Shown piece by piece: positions 1 through 9,176 of a stretch of 42,424 bases of DNA. Within the stretch, counting starts at the first letter, position 1. Each line of letters opens with the position of its first letter. The notes beneath the pieces were generated by a model. It had not been told where the DNA came from, searched no databases, and saw nothing but the letters and a program-made list of their open reading frames with translations. Source of the DNA: Candidatus Methylomirabilota bacterium (GTDB lineage: Bacteria > Methylomirabilota > Methylomirabilia > Methylomirabilales > Methylomirabilaceae). Both the position numbers and the translations under genes were made by a program. The DNA is taken from the NCBI GenBank assembly GCA_028870115.1, contig JAGWQH010000039.1, positions 1 to 42,424 on the forward strand, given 5' to 3'.

Positions 1-120
1 GCAGCCGGGAAAGCGAAGAAGGTCGCCTTGACCGCCTGTATGCGGAAGCTGCTGACCATTCTGAATGCGATGCTCAAACATCAGACCCCGTGGACCATAA
101 ATATTGCGCGTAGCTCTTGA
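1..120 (+). mobile_element. IS110-family transposase, C-terminal fragment cut by window edge
   Basis: The frame is open from base 1 to a TGA at 118-120 and encodes about 39 residues. The stretch KKVALTACMRKLLTILNAML, followed by a Thr-Pro-Trp, is typical of the extreme C-terminus of IS110/IS1111 transposases (the Transposase_20 domain, with its conserved Ala-Cys-Met-Arg-Lys-Leu). These enzymes are DEDD recombinases that move the element without long terminal inverted repeats. The N-terminal catalytic part lies to the left of the window, so it cannot be told whether the gene is intact. The element end probably lies between 121 and 167, just before the hsp20 stop. No inverted repeat is visible there, as expected for the family. 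Confidence 0.8.
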
Positions 121-167
121 CAACCAAGACAGTTGCTATCTACCCTGTAGTTACCTTTCACGCCCTA

Positions 168-620
168 TTACTTCACGTCGATTTTCACTTGCTTGGGTTT
201 AGCCTCTTCCGCTTTCGGCATGGTGACTTCCAGCACGCCGTCCTTGAACACTGCCTTGATCTTGTCCTGCTGGACGACGGTGGGCAGGTTGAAGGCGCGC
301 TGAAACGCCCCGTATGAGCGTTCGATCCTGAGGTAATTTTCCTCTTTGACCTCACGCTCGAACTTCCGCTCGCCTTTCAGCGTCAGGGTATTGTCCCGCA
401 CTTGGATGTCAATGTGGTCCCGGCTCACCCCGGGCAGCTCCGCCTTCATGACGATACTGTCAGGGGTCTCGAAGATATCCACGGCGGGCGACCACATGGA
501 GGTCGTGAGCCCCTCCTCATCATCCGTACGGGTCCGGGACAGCGCCTGATCGAACAGGCGATTCATCCGTTCCTGAAGCGTCATGACGTCGCGGAATGGA
601 TCCCATCGAACGATCGCCAT
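168..620 (-). CDS. Hsp20/alpha-crystallin small heat-shock protein
   Basis: A 150-residue small heat-shock protein, an ATP-independent holdase that binds unfolding cytoplasmic proteins and hands them to DnaK. The N-terminus (MAIVRWDPFRDVMTLQERMN) is typical of bacterial Hsp20. The alpha-crystallin domain covers about residues 45-140 and ends with the conserved G-V-L-x-V-x-x-P motif (GVLEVTMPK). A longer frame begins upstream at 647, but the ATG at 620 is preceded by GGGAGGTGA at the right distance and is preferred. The gene starts 24 nt after the dnaK stop on the same strand, so it is probably the second gene of a dnaK-hsp20 heat-shock transcript. Length is normal for the family. Confidence 0.93.
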   Translation of the reverse strand: MAIVRWDPFRDVMTLQERMNRLFDQALSRTRTDDEEGLTTSMWSPAVDIFETPDSIVMKAELPGVSRDHIDIQVRDNTLTLKGERKFEREVKEENYLRIERSYGAFQRAFNLPTVVQQDKIKAVFKDGVLEVTMPKAEEAKPKQVKIDVK

Positions 621-643
621 CTGCGTCACCTCCCTTCCTGCTG

Positions 644-2563
644 TCATTTCTTATCGCTTTTACCGCCAAGGTCCTCGAACTCGGCATCGACCACCCCGCC
701 TTCCGGTGCTCCCTGGGATGGCTCACTCTGAGCCTGTCCACCAGGGGCAGTCTGCTGCTTGCTCTGAGCCTGCTGATAGAGCAGCTCAGCAAGTCGGTGG
801 GAGGCTTTGGTCAACTGATCAAGCGCCTCGCGTTGCTTTCCCACCTCTTCGCCCTTCAGGGCATCCTTGGCCGCGTTGATGGCGGTTTCCAGCGTGCCCA
901 ACTCGGAGATCGGGAGTTTTTCGCGATTCTCGCTCAGCATCTTCTCTGTCTGGTAGCACAGACTGTCGAGCTGGTTCCGGACCTCGATCTCCTCGCGCCG
1001 CTTCTTATCTTCCTCGGCGCACCGGTCGGACTCTTTGACCATTCGCTCGATCTCATCTTTGGTGAGTCCGGAGCTGGCAGTGATTGTAATCTTCTGCTCC
1101 TTGCTGGTGGCAAGGTCCTTGGCGGCAACGTTGAGGATTCCATTAGCGTCGATGTCGAAGGCTACCTCGATTTGCGGAATGCCGCGCGGCGCCGGCGGGA
1201 TCCCCACCAGGTGGAAACGACCCAGCGTCCGGCTGTCCCTGGCCAGTTGCCGCTCCCCCTGCAGGACATGGATCTCTACGCTGGTCTGGCTATCGGCCGC
1301 CGTCGTGAAGAGTTCGCTCTTACGGGTCGGGATGGTGGTGTTCCGCTCGATCAGCCGAGTCATGACCCCGCCCAAGGTCTCAATTCCGAGGGAAAGCGGC
1401 GTCACATCCAGGAGGACCACGTCTTTGACGTCGCCCACCAACACGCCGGCCTGAATAGCTGCGCCGACCGCGACCACCTCATCGGGATTGACCCCCTTAT
1501 GCGGCTCCTTCTCAAAGAGCTCCCGCACAAGTTGCTGGACCTTCGGCATTCGGGTCTGGCCGCCAACAAGCACGACCTCATCGATGTCGCGAGGATCGAG
1601 ACCGGCGTCCTTTAGGGCCTGCCGGCAGGGCCCGACGGACCGTTGGATCAGGTCCTCGACCAATTGCTCGAGCTTCGCCCTCGTGAGCTTGATGCTCAGG
1701 TGCTTCGGGCCGGAGGCGTCGGCCGTGATGAATGGAAGGTTGATCTCGGTCTCCAGCACCGTGCTCAGCTCACATTTGGCCTTTTCCCCAGCCTCTTTCA
1801 GCCGCTGAAGCGCCATTCGGTCCTTCCGCAGGTCGATCCCCTGGTCCTTTTTGAACTCTTCCACCAGCCACGAGATGATCCGCTCATCGAAGTCGTCGCC
1901 TCCCAGGTGGGTATCGCCGTTGGTGGATTTGACTTCAAAGACGCCTTCGCCCAACTCGAGGATCGAAATGTCGAATGTCCCGCCCCCCAAGTCGTAAACG
2001 GCGATCTTTTCGTCCTTTTTCTTGTCCAGGCCGTAGGCCAGCGACGCCGCCGTCGGCTCATTCACGATTCGAAGCACCTCGAGGCCGGCGATCTTGCCGG
2101 CGTCCTTGGTGGCCTGGCGCTGCGAGTCGTTAAAATAGGCGGGAACCGTGATCACCGCCTGCGTGATCTTCTCCCCGAGATAGGCCTCGGCATCCGTCTT
2201 CATCTTCTGGAGGATCATGGCGGAGATCTCCGGTGGAGAATAGCCCTTCCCTCTTACCTCAACCCAGGCATCGCCATTACCGGCTCGAGCTACCTTGTAC
2301 GGCACCAGCTTGATTTCCTGGCTAACCTCATCATGGCGGCGACCCATGAAGCGTTTGATTGAAAAGATCGTATTTTCGGGATTGGTGGTTGCCTGCCGCT
2401 TGGCGACCTGACCTACCAGTCGCTCCCCCTCTTTCGAGAATGCCACAACCGACGGGGTCAATCGACCGCCCTCGGCATTGGGGACAACTACCGGATCTCC
2501 AGCCTCCATAATGGCCATTACTGAATTGGTGGTTCCGAGGTCGATACCGAGAACTTTTGGCAC
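644..2563 (-). CDS. dnaK: Chaperone DnaK (Hsp70)
   Basis: A 639-residue Hsp70, the ATP-driven chaperone that works with DnaJ and GrpE. The N-terminal nucleotide-binding domain (about residues 1-380) has the signature GIDLGTTNS, the middle signature [17 protein letters not shown] and the third, [17 protein letters not shown]. The substrate-binding domain begins around [14 protein letters not shown] (about residue 390). The helical lid runs to a Gly/Gln-rich tail, but the usual EEVD-like end is replaced by an Asp/Lys end. The start is a GTG at 2563 with AGGAGG at 2571-2576, seven bases upstream. No grpE or dnaJ is adjacent; hsp20 follows directly. No CIRCE inverted repeat was found upstream. 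Confidence 0.97.
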   Translation of the reverse strand: MPKVLGIDLGTTNSVMAIMEAGDPVVVPNAEGGRLTPSVVAFSKEGERLVGQVAKRQATTNPENTIFSIKRFMGRRHDEVSQEIKLVPYKVARAGNGDAWVEVRGKGYSPPEISAMILQKMKTDAEAYLGEKITQAVITVPAYFNDSQRQATKDAGKIAGLEVLRIVNEPTAASLAYGLDKKKDEKIAVYDLGGGTFDISILELGEGVFEVKSTNGDTHLGGDDFDERIISWLVEEFKKDQGIDLRKDRMALQRLKEAGEKAKCELSTVLETEINLPFITADASGPKHLSIKLTRAKLEQLVEDLIQRSVGPCRQALKDAGLDPRDIDEVVLVGGQTRMPKVQQLVRELFEKEPHKGVNPDEVVAVGAAIQAGVLVGDVKDVVLLDVTPLSLGIETLGGVMTRLIERNTTIPTRKSELFTTAADSQTSVEIHVLQGERQLARDSRTLGRFHLVGIPPAPRGIPQIEVAFDIDANGILNVAAKDLATSKEQKITITASSGLTKDEIERMVKESDRCAEEDKKRREEIEVRNQLDSLCYQTEKMLSENREKLPISELGTLETAINAAKDALKGEEVGKQREALDQLTKASHRLAELLYQQAQSKQQTAPGGQAQSEPSQGAPEGGVVDAEFEDLGGKSDKK

Positions 2564-2659
2564 TTCTTGTCCTCCTGATAAGAAATTGTTATTGCCAATT
2601 TAACAAAGATTAAATTTACTTCTCACTATTCTCGCAACGATTCTCATCTCACACGGCAA

Positions 2660-2686
2660 GTTATAACATTAGTCCATCGCTGTCAA
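2660..2686 (-). promoter_or_regulatory. Candidate sigma70-type promoter of dnaK-hsp20
   Basis: On the minus strand TTGACA (2681-2686) is followed after 15 nt by TATAAC (2660-2665), about 95 nt before the dnaK GTG. The spacer is shorter than the optimal 17 nt, so this is tentative. Around it the 2564-2846 intergenic stretch is AT-rich and holds no other gene. Confidence 0.35.
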
Positions 2687-2782
2687 GTATTATTGAAAGA
2701 ATTATTTTAGATATGTACCGACCTTTTCTGAGCCGGCCTAGTTGGAAAACTCCTTGACTCACCGTACCGCATGAGTTAGTGT

Positions 2783-2791
2783 TGCGATAAT
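2783..2791 (+). promoter_or_regulatory. Possible extended -10 promoter of cutA
   Basis: TGC directly followed by GATAAT forms a TGnTATAAT-like extended -10 box about 55 nt before the cutA ATG. No convincing -35 box lies 16-18 nt upstream, which is tolerated in extended -10 promoters. This is a weak call. Confidence 0.25.
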
Positions 2792-2846
2792 CTATTGAAT
2801 ATTAAGGCGGAATGATCGGGATACGTTCTCAGCCGGAGGAAGGGAA

Positions 2847-3182
2847 ATGGAGTCGACACCTACCCATATTGTCGTCCTCATTACAGCAAGCTCCAGGCAG
2901 GAGGCTGAGGTGATTGGCAAGGCGCTGGTCGAATCGCGGCTGGCAGCCTGTGTCAACATTTCGGCTGGGGTGTACTCTCTCTTTTGGTGGCAGGGGGCGG
3001 TCGAACGTCAAGAGGAGGTACTCATGTTGGTAAAAAGCCGACGCGATCTCCTCTCTTCGATCATTGAGATTGTAAAAGGGTTGCACTCCTACTCTGTGCC
3101 GGAAGTGGTCGCGCTACCCATTCTCGCCGGGTCCGCCGACTACCTTGCTTGGGTGGACGAGTCGTTACAGCAAACGCCCTGA
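2847..3182 (+). CDS. cutA: CutA1 divalent-cation tolerance protein
   Basis: A 111-residue CutA1-type protein. The family forms very stable homotrimers with a ferredoxin-like fold and was linked in E. coli to tolerance of divalent metals such as copper; its biochemical role is unsettled. Diagnostic segments are SRLAACVNI (about residues 31-39), the W-x-G-x-V-E strand (WWQGAVERQEE), and the C-terminal VPEVVALPILAGSADYLAW. The start is supported by GGAGGAAGGG just upstream of the ATG. The gene is divergent from dnaK and convergent with the zinc-type CDF exporter, a metal-related gene, which fits a metal-handling role without proving it. Confidence 0.92.
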   Translation: MESTPTHIVVLITASSRQEAEVIGKALVESRLAACVNISAGVYSLFWWQGAVERQEEVLMLVKSRRDLLSSIIEIVKGLHSYSVPEVVALPILAGSADYLAWVDESLQQTP

Positions 3183-3264
3183 TGCCGGCCGGCAGATGGC
3201 CCGTCACAACGACGGAATCTCCTTCATGGGCTGATACCCTTCCAAAAAAGTGAGCGAACCTGCC

Positions 3265-4209
3265 TTAACGGGACTGAAGAACGTTTGCAGGTTCCTTCGA
3301 ATTAAGGGCACAGGTCTGCTCAAGCGTACACGCCTCGGCTTCAAGTTGGAAGGTGGTGTGAGCAATGCCAAAGCGCTCCTTCAGCATATGGCTGATCCGG
3401 TCGAGCAGCCGATTGCCCTGGCTGGTCTGGAGATCAGCCACCTGGACGTGGCAACTCATGGCATAGACATGAGAGCTGAGGCTCCAGACATGCAGGTCAT
3501 GCACATCCTTGACCTCCGGGAAGCTACGTACAGCTCGTAAGAGGCGATCCATCTGGATCCCGCGCGGAACGCCCTCCATCAACACATTCACTGTCTCTGC
3601 CACGATATCCCAGCAGCCGGCCAGAACCAACAGCCCGATTACACAACTCAGGAGCGGATCAATCAGGCTCCAGCCGCTGAACAGTATGATAACCCCAGCC
3701 GCCACAACGCCAAGCGACACGAACCCGTCGCTCAGCAGGTGCAGAAAGGCGCTTCGGATGTTGAGATCCCGGGTCCCTCGCCGAAGCGACAGGGCGACCC
3801 CCATATTTATCAGAAATCCGATTCCTGCTACCGCCATCATGACGGGTGCCTGCGGCACAACCGGGGATCCCAGCCGATTGATGGCCACATAGAACAGCCA
3901 CAGGGTGATGCCGATCAGCGAGATCCCATTGCCGAGGGCGGCCAGGATACTGGCCCGATGATAGCCGAAGGTCTTTCGTTCGTTGGCTGGACGCTCCACC
4001 TGCCGAAGCGCAATCCATGAAATGGCCAGTCCGATGACGTCGCTAAAGTTATGCCACGCATCGCCTACGAGGGCGAGACTCCCAGCAGTCAGGCCTGCTA
4101 CCAACTCGGCCAGGGCAAACAAGAGATTCAGGACGATCCCGATCTTCAAACGCCGACTGACGAAATCTCCACTATCGTGGGCGATGCCTGGATTCGTCCC
4201 GATCCCCAC
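3265..4209 (-). CDS. CDF-family cation efflux protein (CzcD/ZitB-like)
   Basis: A cation diffusion facilitator, a membrane antiporter that exports Zn2+ (sometimes Cd2+ or Co2+) in exchange for protons. Six transmembrane segments cover roughly residues 20-210. Two copies of the HxxxD metal-site motif typical of zinc-selective members are visible: HNFSD in TM2 and HLLSD in TM5. A cytoplasmic dimerisation domain follows (DVHDLHVWSLSSHVYAMSCH). The start is uncertain. A TTG at 4254 would add 15 residues that only mirror the overlapping RodZ-like gene and has too short a ribosome-site spacing; the GTG at 4209, two bases past the upstream stop, gives a normal N-terminus and is used here. It is probably co-transcribed with the RodZ-like gene. 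Confidence 0.9.
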   Translation of the reverse strand: MGIGTNPGIAHDSGDFVSRRLKIGIVLNLLFALAELVAGLTAGSLALVGDAWHNFSDVIGLAISWIALRQVERPANERKTFGYHRASILAALGNGISLIGITLWLFYVAINRLGSPVVPQAPVMMAVAGIGFLINMGVALSLRRGTRDLNIRSAFLHLLSDGFVSLGVVAAGVIILFSGWSLIDPLLSCVIGLLVLAGCWDIVAETVNVLMEGVPRGIQMDRLLRAVRSFPEVKDVHDLHVWSLSSHVYAMSCHVQVADLQTSQGNRLLDRISHMLKERFGIAHTTFQLEAEACTLEQTCALNSKEPANVLQSR

Positions 4210-4210
4210 C

Positions 4211-5050
4211 TTACTGCCCCGCGATAGGCGATCCGCCGTCCCCAGGTAGGACAAGGTTCCTGATCACCCGACCCCGCTCCCCCTTCAACGAAATCGGCCT
4301 GCCATTCAGCGAAAGCGCCACCCCTTCGGAGTTACCGATGGTGACCACAAATCCATTGTTCGCCAACCACTGTGAAGTCTCGCCCGGATACAACAAGACC
4401 CCTCTTCGAGGCGCCCCGTCCGCCGAAACCCCAAGCCAGGTCGTCTGTTTCGCCTCAGCCTTTAGCGCATAGCGGGAAGGCGGGCTCTCAGGCGCCCTTA
4501 CCGGAGGGCCAGTGGGTGGGCTGGCCGGGCTCACCCCTTCTGGCTGCCCCGAGCCCATAGCGGTAGCGTGGGGACCCGGTGGTGTTGCGGTGCCGGCCTC
4601 CGGGGTTGGTACGGCCGTCTGCTGAGACTCTAGCGGCGGCACTGGCGATCGCCCGGAGAGGAGCGAGAGTCCGATGAAGATCAGGGGGATCGCAACGGCG
4701 GCGGGCACCAAGTAGACGAGTAGGCGACGGAGATCGATCTGCGAGCCTATTCCTATTGATGATATCGGATGCGACAGCCCGCTCACCCTGGCCGCGTTCA
4801 CCTGCTCCTTCAACTGCGCCAAGAGCTGCTTGGGATCAAGGCCAAGAAAGGCGGCGTATTCCGTCAGAAATCGAGTGAGGTATAGAGAATCTGGAACAAG
4901 GTGGAACTGCTCCTGCTCCATCAGGCGAACGAAGGAGAGGGGAACCTTGCTGCCGGCCGCAGCCGCTTCGATTGTGAGGCCCTTTGCCGTCCTGGCTCCC
5001 TGCAGGAGCGGACCAATCGTGCTCGTCGCGTCACCTGTGCTGCCGTCCAT
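4211..5050 (-). CDS. RodZ-like membrane protein (HTH_25 + DUF4115)
   Basis: A 279-residue protein with the RodZ layout. An N-terminal helix-turn-helix of the HTH_25 type covers about residues 12-80 (ARTAKGLTIEAAA...YLTRFLTEYAAFLGLD). One transmembrane helix follows at about 110-133, then a Pro/Thr/Gly-rich periplasmic linker, then a C-terminal DUF4115 beta domain (about 195-275, with WLGVSADG, GVALSLNGRPI and LVLPG). RodZ links MreB filaments to the cell-wall elongation machinery in rod-shaped bacteria. The ATG at 5050 carries GAGGGTGAT upstream and is preferred over the GTG at 5071. The neighbouring genes do not include mreB, so the cell-shape role rests on domain order alone. Confidence 0.82.
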   Translation of the reverse strand: MDGSTGDATSTIGPLLQGARTAKGLTIEAAAAGSKVPLSFVRLMEQEQFHLVPDSLYLTRFLTEYAAFLGLDPKQLLAQLKEQVNAARVSGLSHPISSIGIGSQIDLRRLLVYLVPAAVAIPLIFIGLSLLSGRSPVPPLESQQTAVPTPEAGTATPPGPHATAMGSGQPEGVSPASPPTGPPVRAPESPPSRYALKAEAKQTTWLGVSADGAPRRGVLLYPGETSQWLANNGFVVTIGNSEGVALSLNGRPISLKGERGRVIRNLVLPGDGGSPIAGQ

Positions 5051-5132
5051 ATCACCCTCTGCTCGAGCCACCCAGTCTCCCTTCCACCGATGATCGAAGT
5101 GCGCTCCATCGTGCGGGGCTCAACGCTCGATC

Positions 5133-5148
5133 CATTTATCGATAAATG
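5133..5148. promoter_or_regulatory. 16-bp perfect palindrome upstream of the RodZ-like gene
   Basis: CATTTATCGATAAATG is a perfect inverted repeat in the 140-nt gap between the HAD phosphatase stop and the RodZ-like start, about 85 nt before that ATG. It is AT-rich against a GC-rich background. It could be a binding site for a dimeric regulator; no known consensus was recognised. Confidence 0.4.
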
Positions 5149-5190
5149 TACGCTACCATAGTAGAACATGAGAGGCAAGCGGATGGCGAG

Positions 5191-5787
5191 CTATCGATGC
5201 TCCCCATTACCGTTCAGGTCGGCAATCCGCGTCAGCGCCTCATGCCATGACCCGATTCGACGCACGTTGTCAGGAAGCGGACCCTGATTCCACGGGTGGT
5301 CGAACAGCAGGACCGGGATGGTCGTGTCCGCTACGGCGAGGGCCACTGCAAGCTCATCCTCGATGAAAAGACCGAGCGCCAATCCTGATGCGACATCCGT
5401 TTTGTGGCGTTCCACCGGGTCGCGCGTCCTGTGCACGACCGCCTCGAAGTAAGACCGTACGCCCACGCGCGTCAGCCAGTCCATCGTGATCCGCTCGTCT
5501 CGCGGAGTCCGGCCGGTGATGATGTACAGATCATGGCCGACGCCGGCTAACGCTTCCACCGCCTCCTTGGCGCCGGGAAAGAGGGGACGGGATGAGAAGA
5601 AGCCGTCCTCGATCAGTTCCGTAAAAAAGTCATCGGCTTCCTGCCGTGGGATATGGGGAAACCGGTCGGCGATTCGCCAGGCCGCGTCCGCAAGCTCGAC
5701 CTCGACACCGAAGCGTTCATTAAAGGCCTGCAGGTAATGCGGCAGTGAATCAGCCAGAACATCATCGAGATCGATACCGATCCTCAT
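5191..5787 (-). CDS. HAD-superfamily 5'-nucleotidase-type phosphatase (NT5C-like)
   Basis: A 198-residue HAD hydrolase. Motif I is at the very N-terminus (GIDLDDVLADSL: Asp nucleophile and the second Asp two residues later). Motif II is the Thr of IITGRTPRDE, and motif IV is the acidic pair in LFIEDEL. The cap is small and inserted after motif I, as in the NT5C group of 5'(3')-deoxyribonucleotidases, which dephosphorylate (deoxy)nucleoside monophosphates. A longer frame to 5856 exists, but the ATG at 5787 forms an ATGA overlap with the stop of the upstream helicase gene, so translation is probably coupled. The link suggests nucleotide salvage alongside DNA processing; the substrate is not known. 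Confidence 0.8.
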   Translation of the reverse strand: MRIGIDLDDVLADSLPHYLQAFNERFGVEVELADAAWRIADRFPHIPRQEADDFFTELIEDGFFSSRPLFPGAKEAVEALAGVGHDLYIITGRTPRDERITMDWLTRVGVRSYFEAVVHRTRDPVERHKTDVASGLALGLFIEDELAVALAVADTTIPVLLFDHPWNQGPLPDNVRRIGSWHEALTRIADLNGNGEHR

Positions 5788-8759
5788 CCCTGGCGCTCCC
5801 CGATCCATACGGTAGCGGGACAGATGGTCCTGAAGGCGCAGAAGCTGCAGATCCACTGACCCGGCGTCGCCTGAAAGAGGCCTGTCCGGATCCCGGTTGC
5901 AGCCTCCCGAACCCGCTGGGCCGCCTGCTCGAGATCTTTTTCCTTTTTGACCGCCTGCCCAATGATCACACCGCCAGGGGTCAGAAAGTGCAGCTCTACC
6001 CGGTCCGGCACCCGGCCGGCGGACTCCCGGTAGGCCAGCGCATACAGGGAGAGTTGCTGGCTCTCCCGCGCCTCTTTATCTGCGGCTTTCTGGTCCCGGA
6101 CCGACGACGACTTATAATCGATGATCACCAACTCCCCTTCGCGCTCGTCCACACGATCCAAAAAACCGGTGACGATATCGTTGCCGACCTCAAACCGGAA
6201 CCGTTTCTCGACAGCCGTCGGCGGTTGCCTTACCCCGGCAAAGGCATGGAATCGGGTGAGGGCGTCTCTGCCCTCCTGTAGCCGCGCCTCTTCATGCTCC
6301 CGGGAGATGAAGCCCTCATTGACCCAGTGGGCTTCGAAGGTTTCGATCAGGTTTTCAAGCGATATCGTCTGCTCCTGAAGCCGGCGATTATTATATGCCT
6401 GAACAGCCCGATGCAGTGCAGCGCCATAGACGATCGTATGCTCCCTGAGCACCGGTACCCGCAGGATATGGACGTATTTGTATTTCAGGGGGCAGGTCAG
6501 GTAGTCATCGATCTGGTAGTGGGAGAGGTTGAGTGGCGCGTCGGCGCGGCCCACGGGGTCGATGTCGATCTGGGGAGGCGGCGCGCCTCGACCGATGGCC
6601 GCCTCGGGCGTCCCTCGCCAGGGGCGCTCCTCATCCTCTTTCGGCAGCGCCAGTGTTTCCGCCAGAAACCGGCTACGTTTCCACTCCCGCTTGGTCCCGT
6701 AATCCTTCGCCCGCGTAAGAAAAAGGTATCGCTTGGCGCGGGTTATCCCGACGTAGAACAGGCGTCGTTCCTCTTGTAGATGAAAGTCGCCGGACGGCAG
6801 CGTTTCCTTGATCAGCTCATCGGGGAGCTGGATCGCATCCTTCCGATCGACCGAGGGGAACCGCTTCTCGACCAAGCCCGCGAGAAACACCGCCTCAAAC
6901 TCGAGCCCCTTGGCCTTGTGGAGCGTGAGGACGGCAACCGTTCCTTCCACTGGTTCTGCTTCGGCGACAGGCGGGTCTTGTCCTGCCTCGATCAGCATCG
7001 TCAGATACGGAACGAAACCGGCTACGCGGTCCTGGGGCGCCGCCTCCCCAAACCGCTGAACCAGTCCGAAGAATGCGGCCAGATTCCCGACCTGTTGATG
7101 ATCGCGGGGAGAGTTGGATTGAAGCAGTCGCTTGGCGTAGCCCGGTTGGTCCATCAGAAACTCATACAGAATGCGGCCGGTTACTTCTCTGGCTGCTTTG
7201 CCGAGATAGCGGTACAGGTCGTCCAAGAGGGCTGTAGCGGCCGCGATCCCCTCAGACGAAACACCGGACAGCTCGGGTAGAGCGTCTGGTTGTCTTGTCA
7301 GATCGAGCAGTACCTCATAGAGGCTGCGATGCTTCCGATGCGCGTGGGCGTTACAGAGGGTCAGATCCGCCGCCGGTATCCCATAAATATCGGAGCCGGC
7401 CAGATGAAAGAGGCTGAGGGAATCGTGAGGGTCGGCCAGCAGCCGGAGAAATGAGATCGCCAGCCGTATCTCCTCGCGGTCGTACAGGCCCCTGGCGCCG
7501 CTGAAATTCCACGGAATCCCCTTCATGTTCAGCGCCCGCAGGAACGGGTCGGCATCGCTGTTTCTTCGAACCAGAATGGCGATGCTGCTGAGCGCGCACG
7601 CGTTCGCCTCGACCAGCTCGTTGATCTTCCCGGCTATCCAGTCGGCCTCCTCCTGATAGGTCTGAAAGACCATGCTCTCGACAGCCGGGCCATCATCGTT
7701 GCAGGGCTTGAGGCGCTTGTCTACACCTTCCTGATACTCCAGGCGATCCGGATTGTTGTGCTGGATCAGACGGTATGCGGTGTCAAGAATACCAGGTGTC
7801 GAGCGATAGTTCTCCACAAGGACAACCGTCTCCGTCTCCGGAAACTCCCGGCGGAAGCCGAGGATGTTACTGATTGAAGCCCCTCGAAACTTGAAGATCG
7901 ACTGGTCGTCATCTCCCACCACCGTTATATTCCGATGAAAGGCCGCCAGGAGCTTCACGATCTGAAACTGGGCATAGTTGGTGTCCTGGAACTCATCGAC
8001 CAGGATGTACCGGAACCGTTGCTGCAACTGTTGGAGCGCGAGCGGGTGCTTCCGAAGCAGGTTGAGTGTCTGCGTCATCAGGTCGCCAAAATCCAACTTC
8101 CCCTCCCGGGCCATCAATTCCTGATACTGCCGGTAGGTCCCGGCGATCTCCGTCTCACGGGTCGCTTGCTCGGCCAGCGCCGTATCATCGGGAGAAGCCG
8201 CCGCTCGACTCGCCAGCTCCACTGCGTAACTCGCGTACTGCTCGGGACCGACATCCTCATCCTTGGCCCGACTGAACAGTTTCAGCAGGGCCTGAACATG
8301 CCGCAGCGGGTTGCCAAGCGGCCGGAAATAGTCGAGGGGGAGTTCGAACAGATGCTCCTGAAAGAAGATGACCTGCTCCGCCTCTGTGAGTAGGCGGAAG
8401 TCCGGGCTCAATCCGATCTCCAACGCGTGCTCCCGGAGCACGCGGTCTCCAAAGGCGTGAAAGGTAGAGATCCAGGTATCGGTAAACCCGTACGGGACCA
8501 GCAGGTCCACGCGCCGCTCCATCTCCGCTGCCGCCTTCTCGGTAAAGGTCAGGGCGAGGATCTGTTCCGGCCGGGCTTGCTTGCTGTTGATCAGGTGGGC
8601 GATTCGACGGGCGATGACCGTGGTCTTCCCCGTCCCGGCGCCGGCAATGACGAGCAGCGGGCCGTCGCCGTGCGTGACCGCCGCCTGCTGAGCCGCGTTC
8701 AGGCCCTCCAGACCTGGCGCCCCGGTATCCAACGTTGTCATCGTCGGTGGCTGTGCCAT
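5784..8759 (-). CDS. UvrD/PcrA-like helicase fused to a RecB-family nuclease domain
   Basis: A 991-residue superfamily 1A helicase. Motif I is GAGTGKTTVIARR (about residue 40), Ia is LTFTEKAAAEM, II is VDEFQDTN (about 255), III is VGDDDQSIFKFRG, IV is VENYRS, V is VLTLHKAKGLEF and VI is RRLFYVGITRAKR. The last 270 residues hold a PDDEXK exonuclease domain with GFLDRVD and VIIDYKSS. One Cys at about 756 (YLTCPLKYKY) and three in CSFCAFRTIC (about 971-980) match the four-Cys iron-sulfur staple of AddB/AdnA-type nucleases. The protein would unwind and trim DNA ends for recombinational repair. The start ATG has AGGAG ten bases upstream, overlapping the vapC stop. No AddAB partner is visible here. 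Confidence 0.9.
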   Translation of the reverse strand: MAQPPTMTTLDTGAPGLEGLNAAQQAAVTHGDGPLLVIAGAGTGKTTVIARRIAHLINSKQARPEQILALTFTEKAAAEMERRVDLLVPYGFTDTWISTFHAFGDRVLREHALEIGLSPDFRLLTEAEQVIFFQEHLFELPLDYFRPLGNPLRHVQALLKLFSRAKDEDVGPEQYASYAVELASRAAASPDDTALAEQATRETEIAGTYRQYQELMAREGKLDFGDLMTQTLNLLRKHPLALQQLQQRFRYILVDEFQDTNYAQFQIVKLLAAFHRNITVVGDDDQSIFKFRGASISNILGFRREFPETETVVLVENYRSTPGILDTAYRLIQHNNPDRLEYQEGVDKRLKPCNDDGPAVESMVFQTYQEEADWIAGKINELVEANACALSSIAILVRRNSDADPFLRALNMKGIPWNFSGARGLYDREEIRLAISFLRLLADPHDSLSLFHLAGSDIYGIPAADLTLCNAHAHRKHRSLYEVLLDLTRQPDALPELSGVSSEGIAAATALLDDLYRYLGKAAREVTGRILYEFLMDQPGYAKRLLQSNSPRDHQQVGNLAAFFGLVQRFGEAAPQDRVAGFVPYLTMLIEAGQDPPVAEAEPVEGTVAVLTLHKAKGLEFEAVFLAGLVEKRFPSVDRKDAIQLPDELIKETLPSGDFHLQEERRLFYVGITRAKRYLFLTRAKDYGTKREWKRSRFLAETLALPKEDEERPWRGTPEAAIGRGAPPPQIDIDPVGRADAPLNLSHYQIDDYLTCPLKYKYVHILRVPVLREHTIVYGAALHRAVQAYNNRRLQEQTISLENLIETFEAHWVNEGFISREHEEARLQEGRDALTRFHAFAGVRQPPTAVEKRFRFEVGNDIVTGFLDRVDEREGELVIIDYKSSSVRDQKAADKEARESQQLSLYALAYRESAGRVPDRVELHFLTPGGVIIGQAVKKEKDLEQAAQRVREAATGIRTGLFQATPGQWICSFCAFRTICPATVWIGERQG

Positions 8760-8765
8760 CTGCTG

Positions 8766-9176
8766 TCAGCTCCTGCGAGGTTTTCCCGTCGGAGCCGAAA
8801 GAGGGTACAAGGTAAGATCAGGTACTGAGAAATGCTCCGCATTGTATGTCACAACCACCAGGCGATAGGCCTTGGCTGTGGCGGCAACGATAAGATCCGG
8901 CAGATCAACCATTTTTCCTCTGGCCCGTAATGCTCGATAATATTCCGCCGCCTGATCCGCAATCTCTGCCGTGACCGGGTAGTCGGTCAGAGAGTCCAAA
9001 AACGCTTCCGTGACTTGCTGTTCTGACGGACGCATGCCAGCCTTGATCTCAAAGCGCGTGATCACAGAACACCCGGGAAGCCCCTCCAACTGGAACTTCC
9101 TGATCAGTTCTGCGGTCGCCTTGTCCCCTCGCAGGAACCAAATAATGACATCGGCATCAAGGAGCGCCTCAGCCAT
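8766..9176 (-). CDS. VapC-type PIN-domain toxin (first vapBC pair)
   Basis: A 136-residue PIN-domain ribonuclease. The acidic active-site residues appear in order: Asp in LLDADVIIWFLRG near the N-terminus, Glu in SVITRFEIKAG, Asp in VDLPDLIVAATA, with a further acidic/Asn region in VVTYNAEHFSV. VapC toxins cut tRNA or rRNA and are neutralised by the cognate VapB. A longer frame runs to 9221, but the ATG at 9176 overlaps the antitoxin stop by eight bases, the usual arrangement for toxin-antitoxin pairs, and is preferred. The helicase gene begins only six bases after the stop, so the pair may share its transcript. Confidence 0.87.
   Translation of the reverse strand: MAEALLDADVIIWFLRGDKATAELIRKFQLEGLPGCSVITRFEIKAGMRPSEQQVTEAFLDSLTDYPVTAEIADQAAEYYRALRARGKMVDLPDLIVAATAKAYRLVVVTYNAEHFSVPDLTLYPLSAPTGKPRRS

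Noticed and set aside
596-1615. Long plus-strand frame opposite dnaK
   Set aside because: It is an antisense shadow of dnaK, which is certain from its conserved signatures.
2564-2846. CIRCE (HrcA) operator upstream of dnaK
   Set aside because: No TTAGCACTC/GAGTGCTAA inverted repeat is present.
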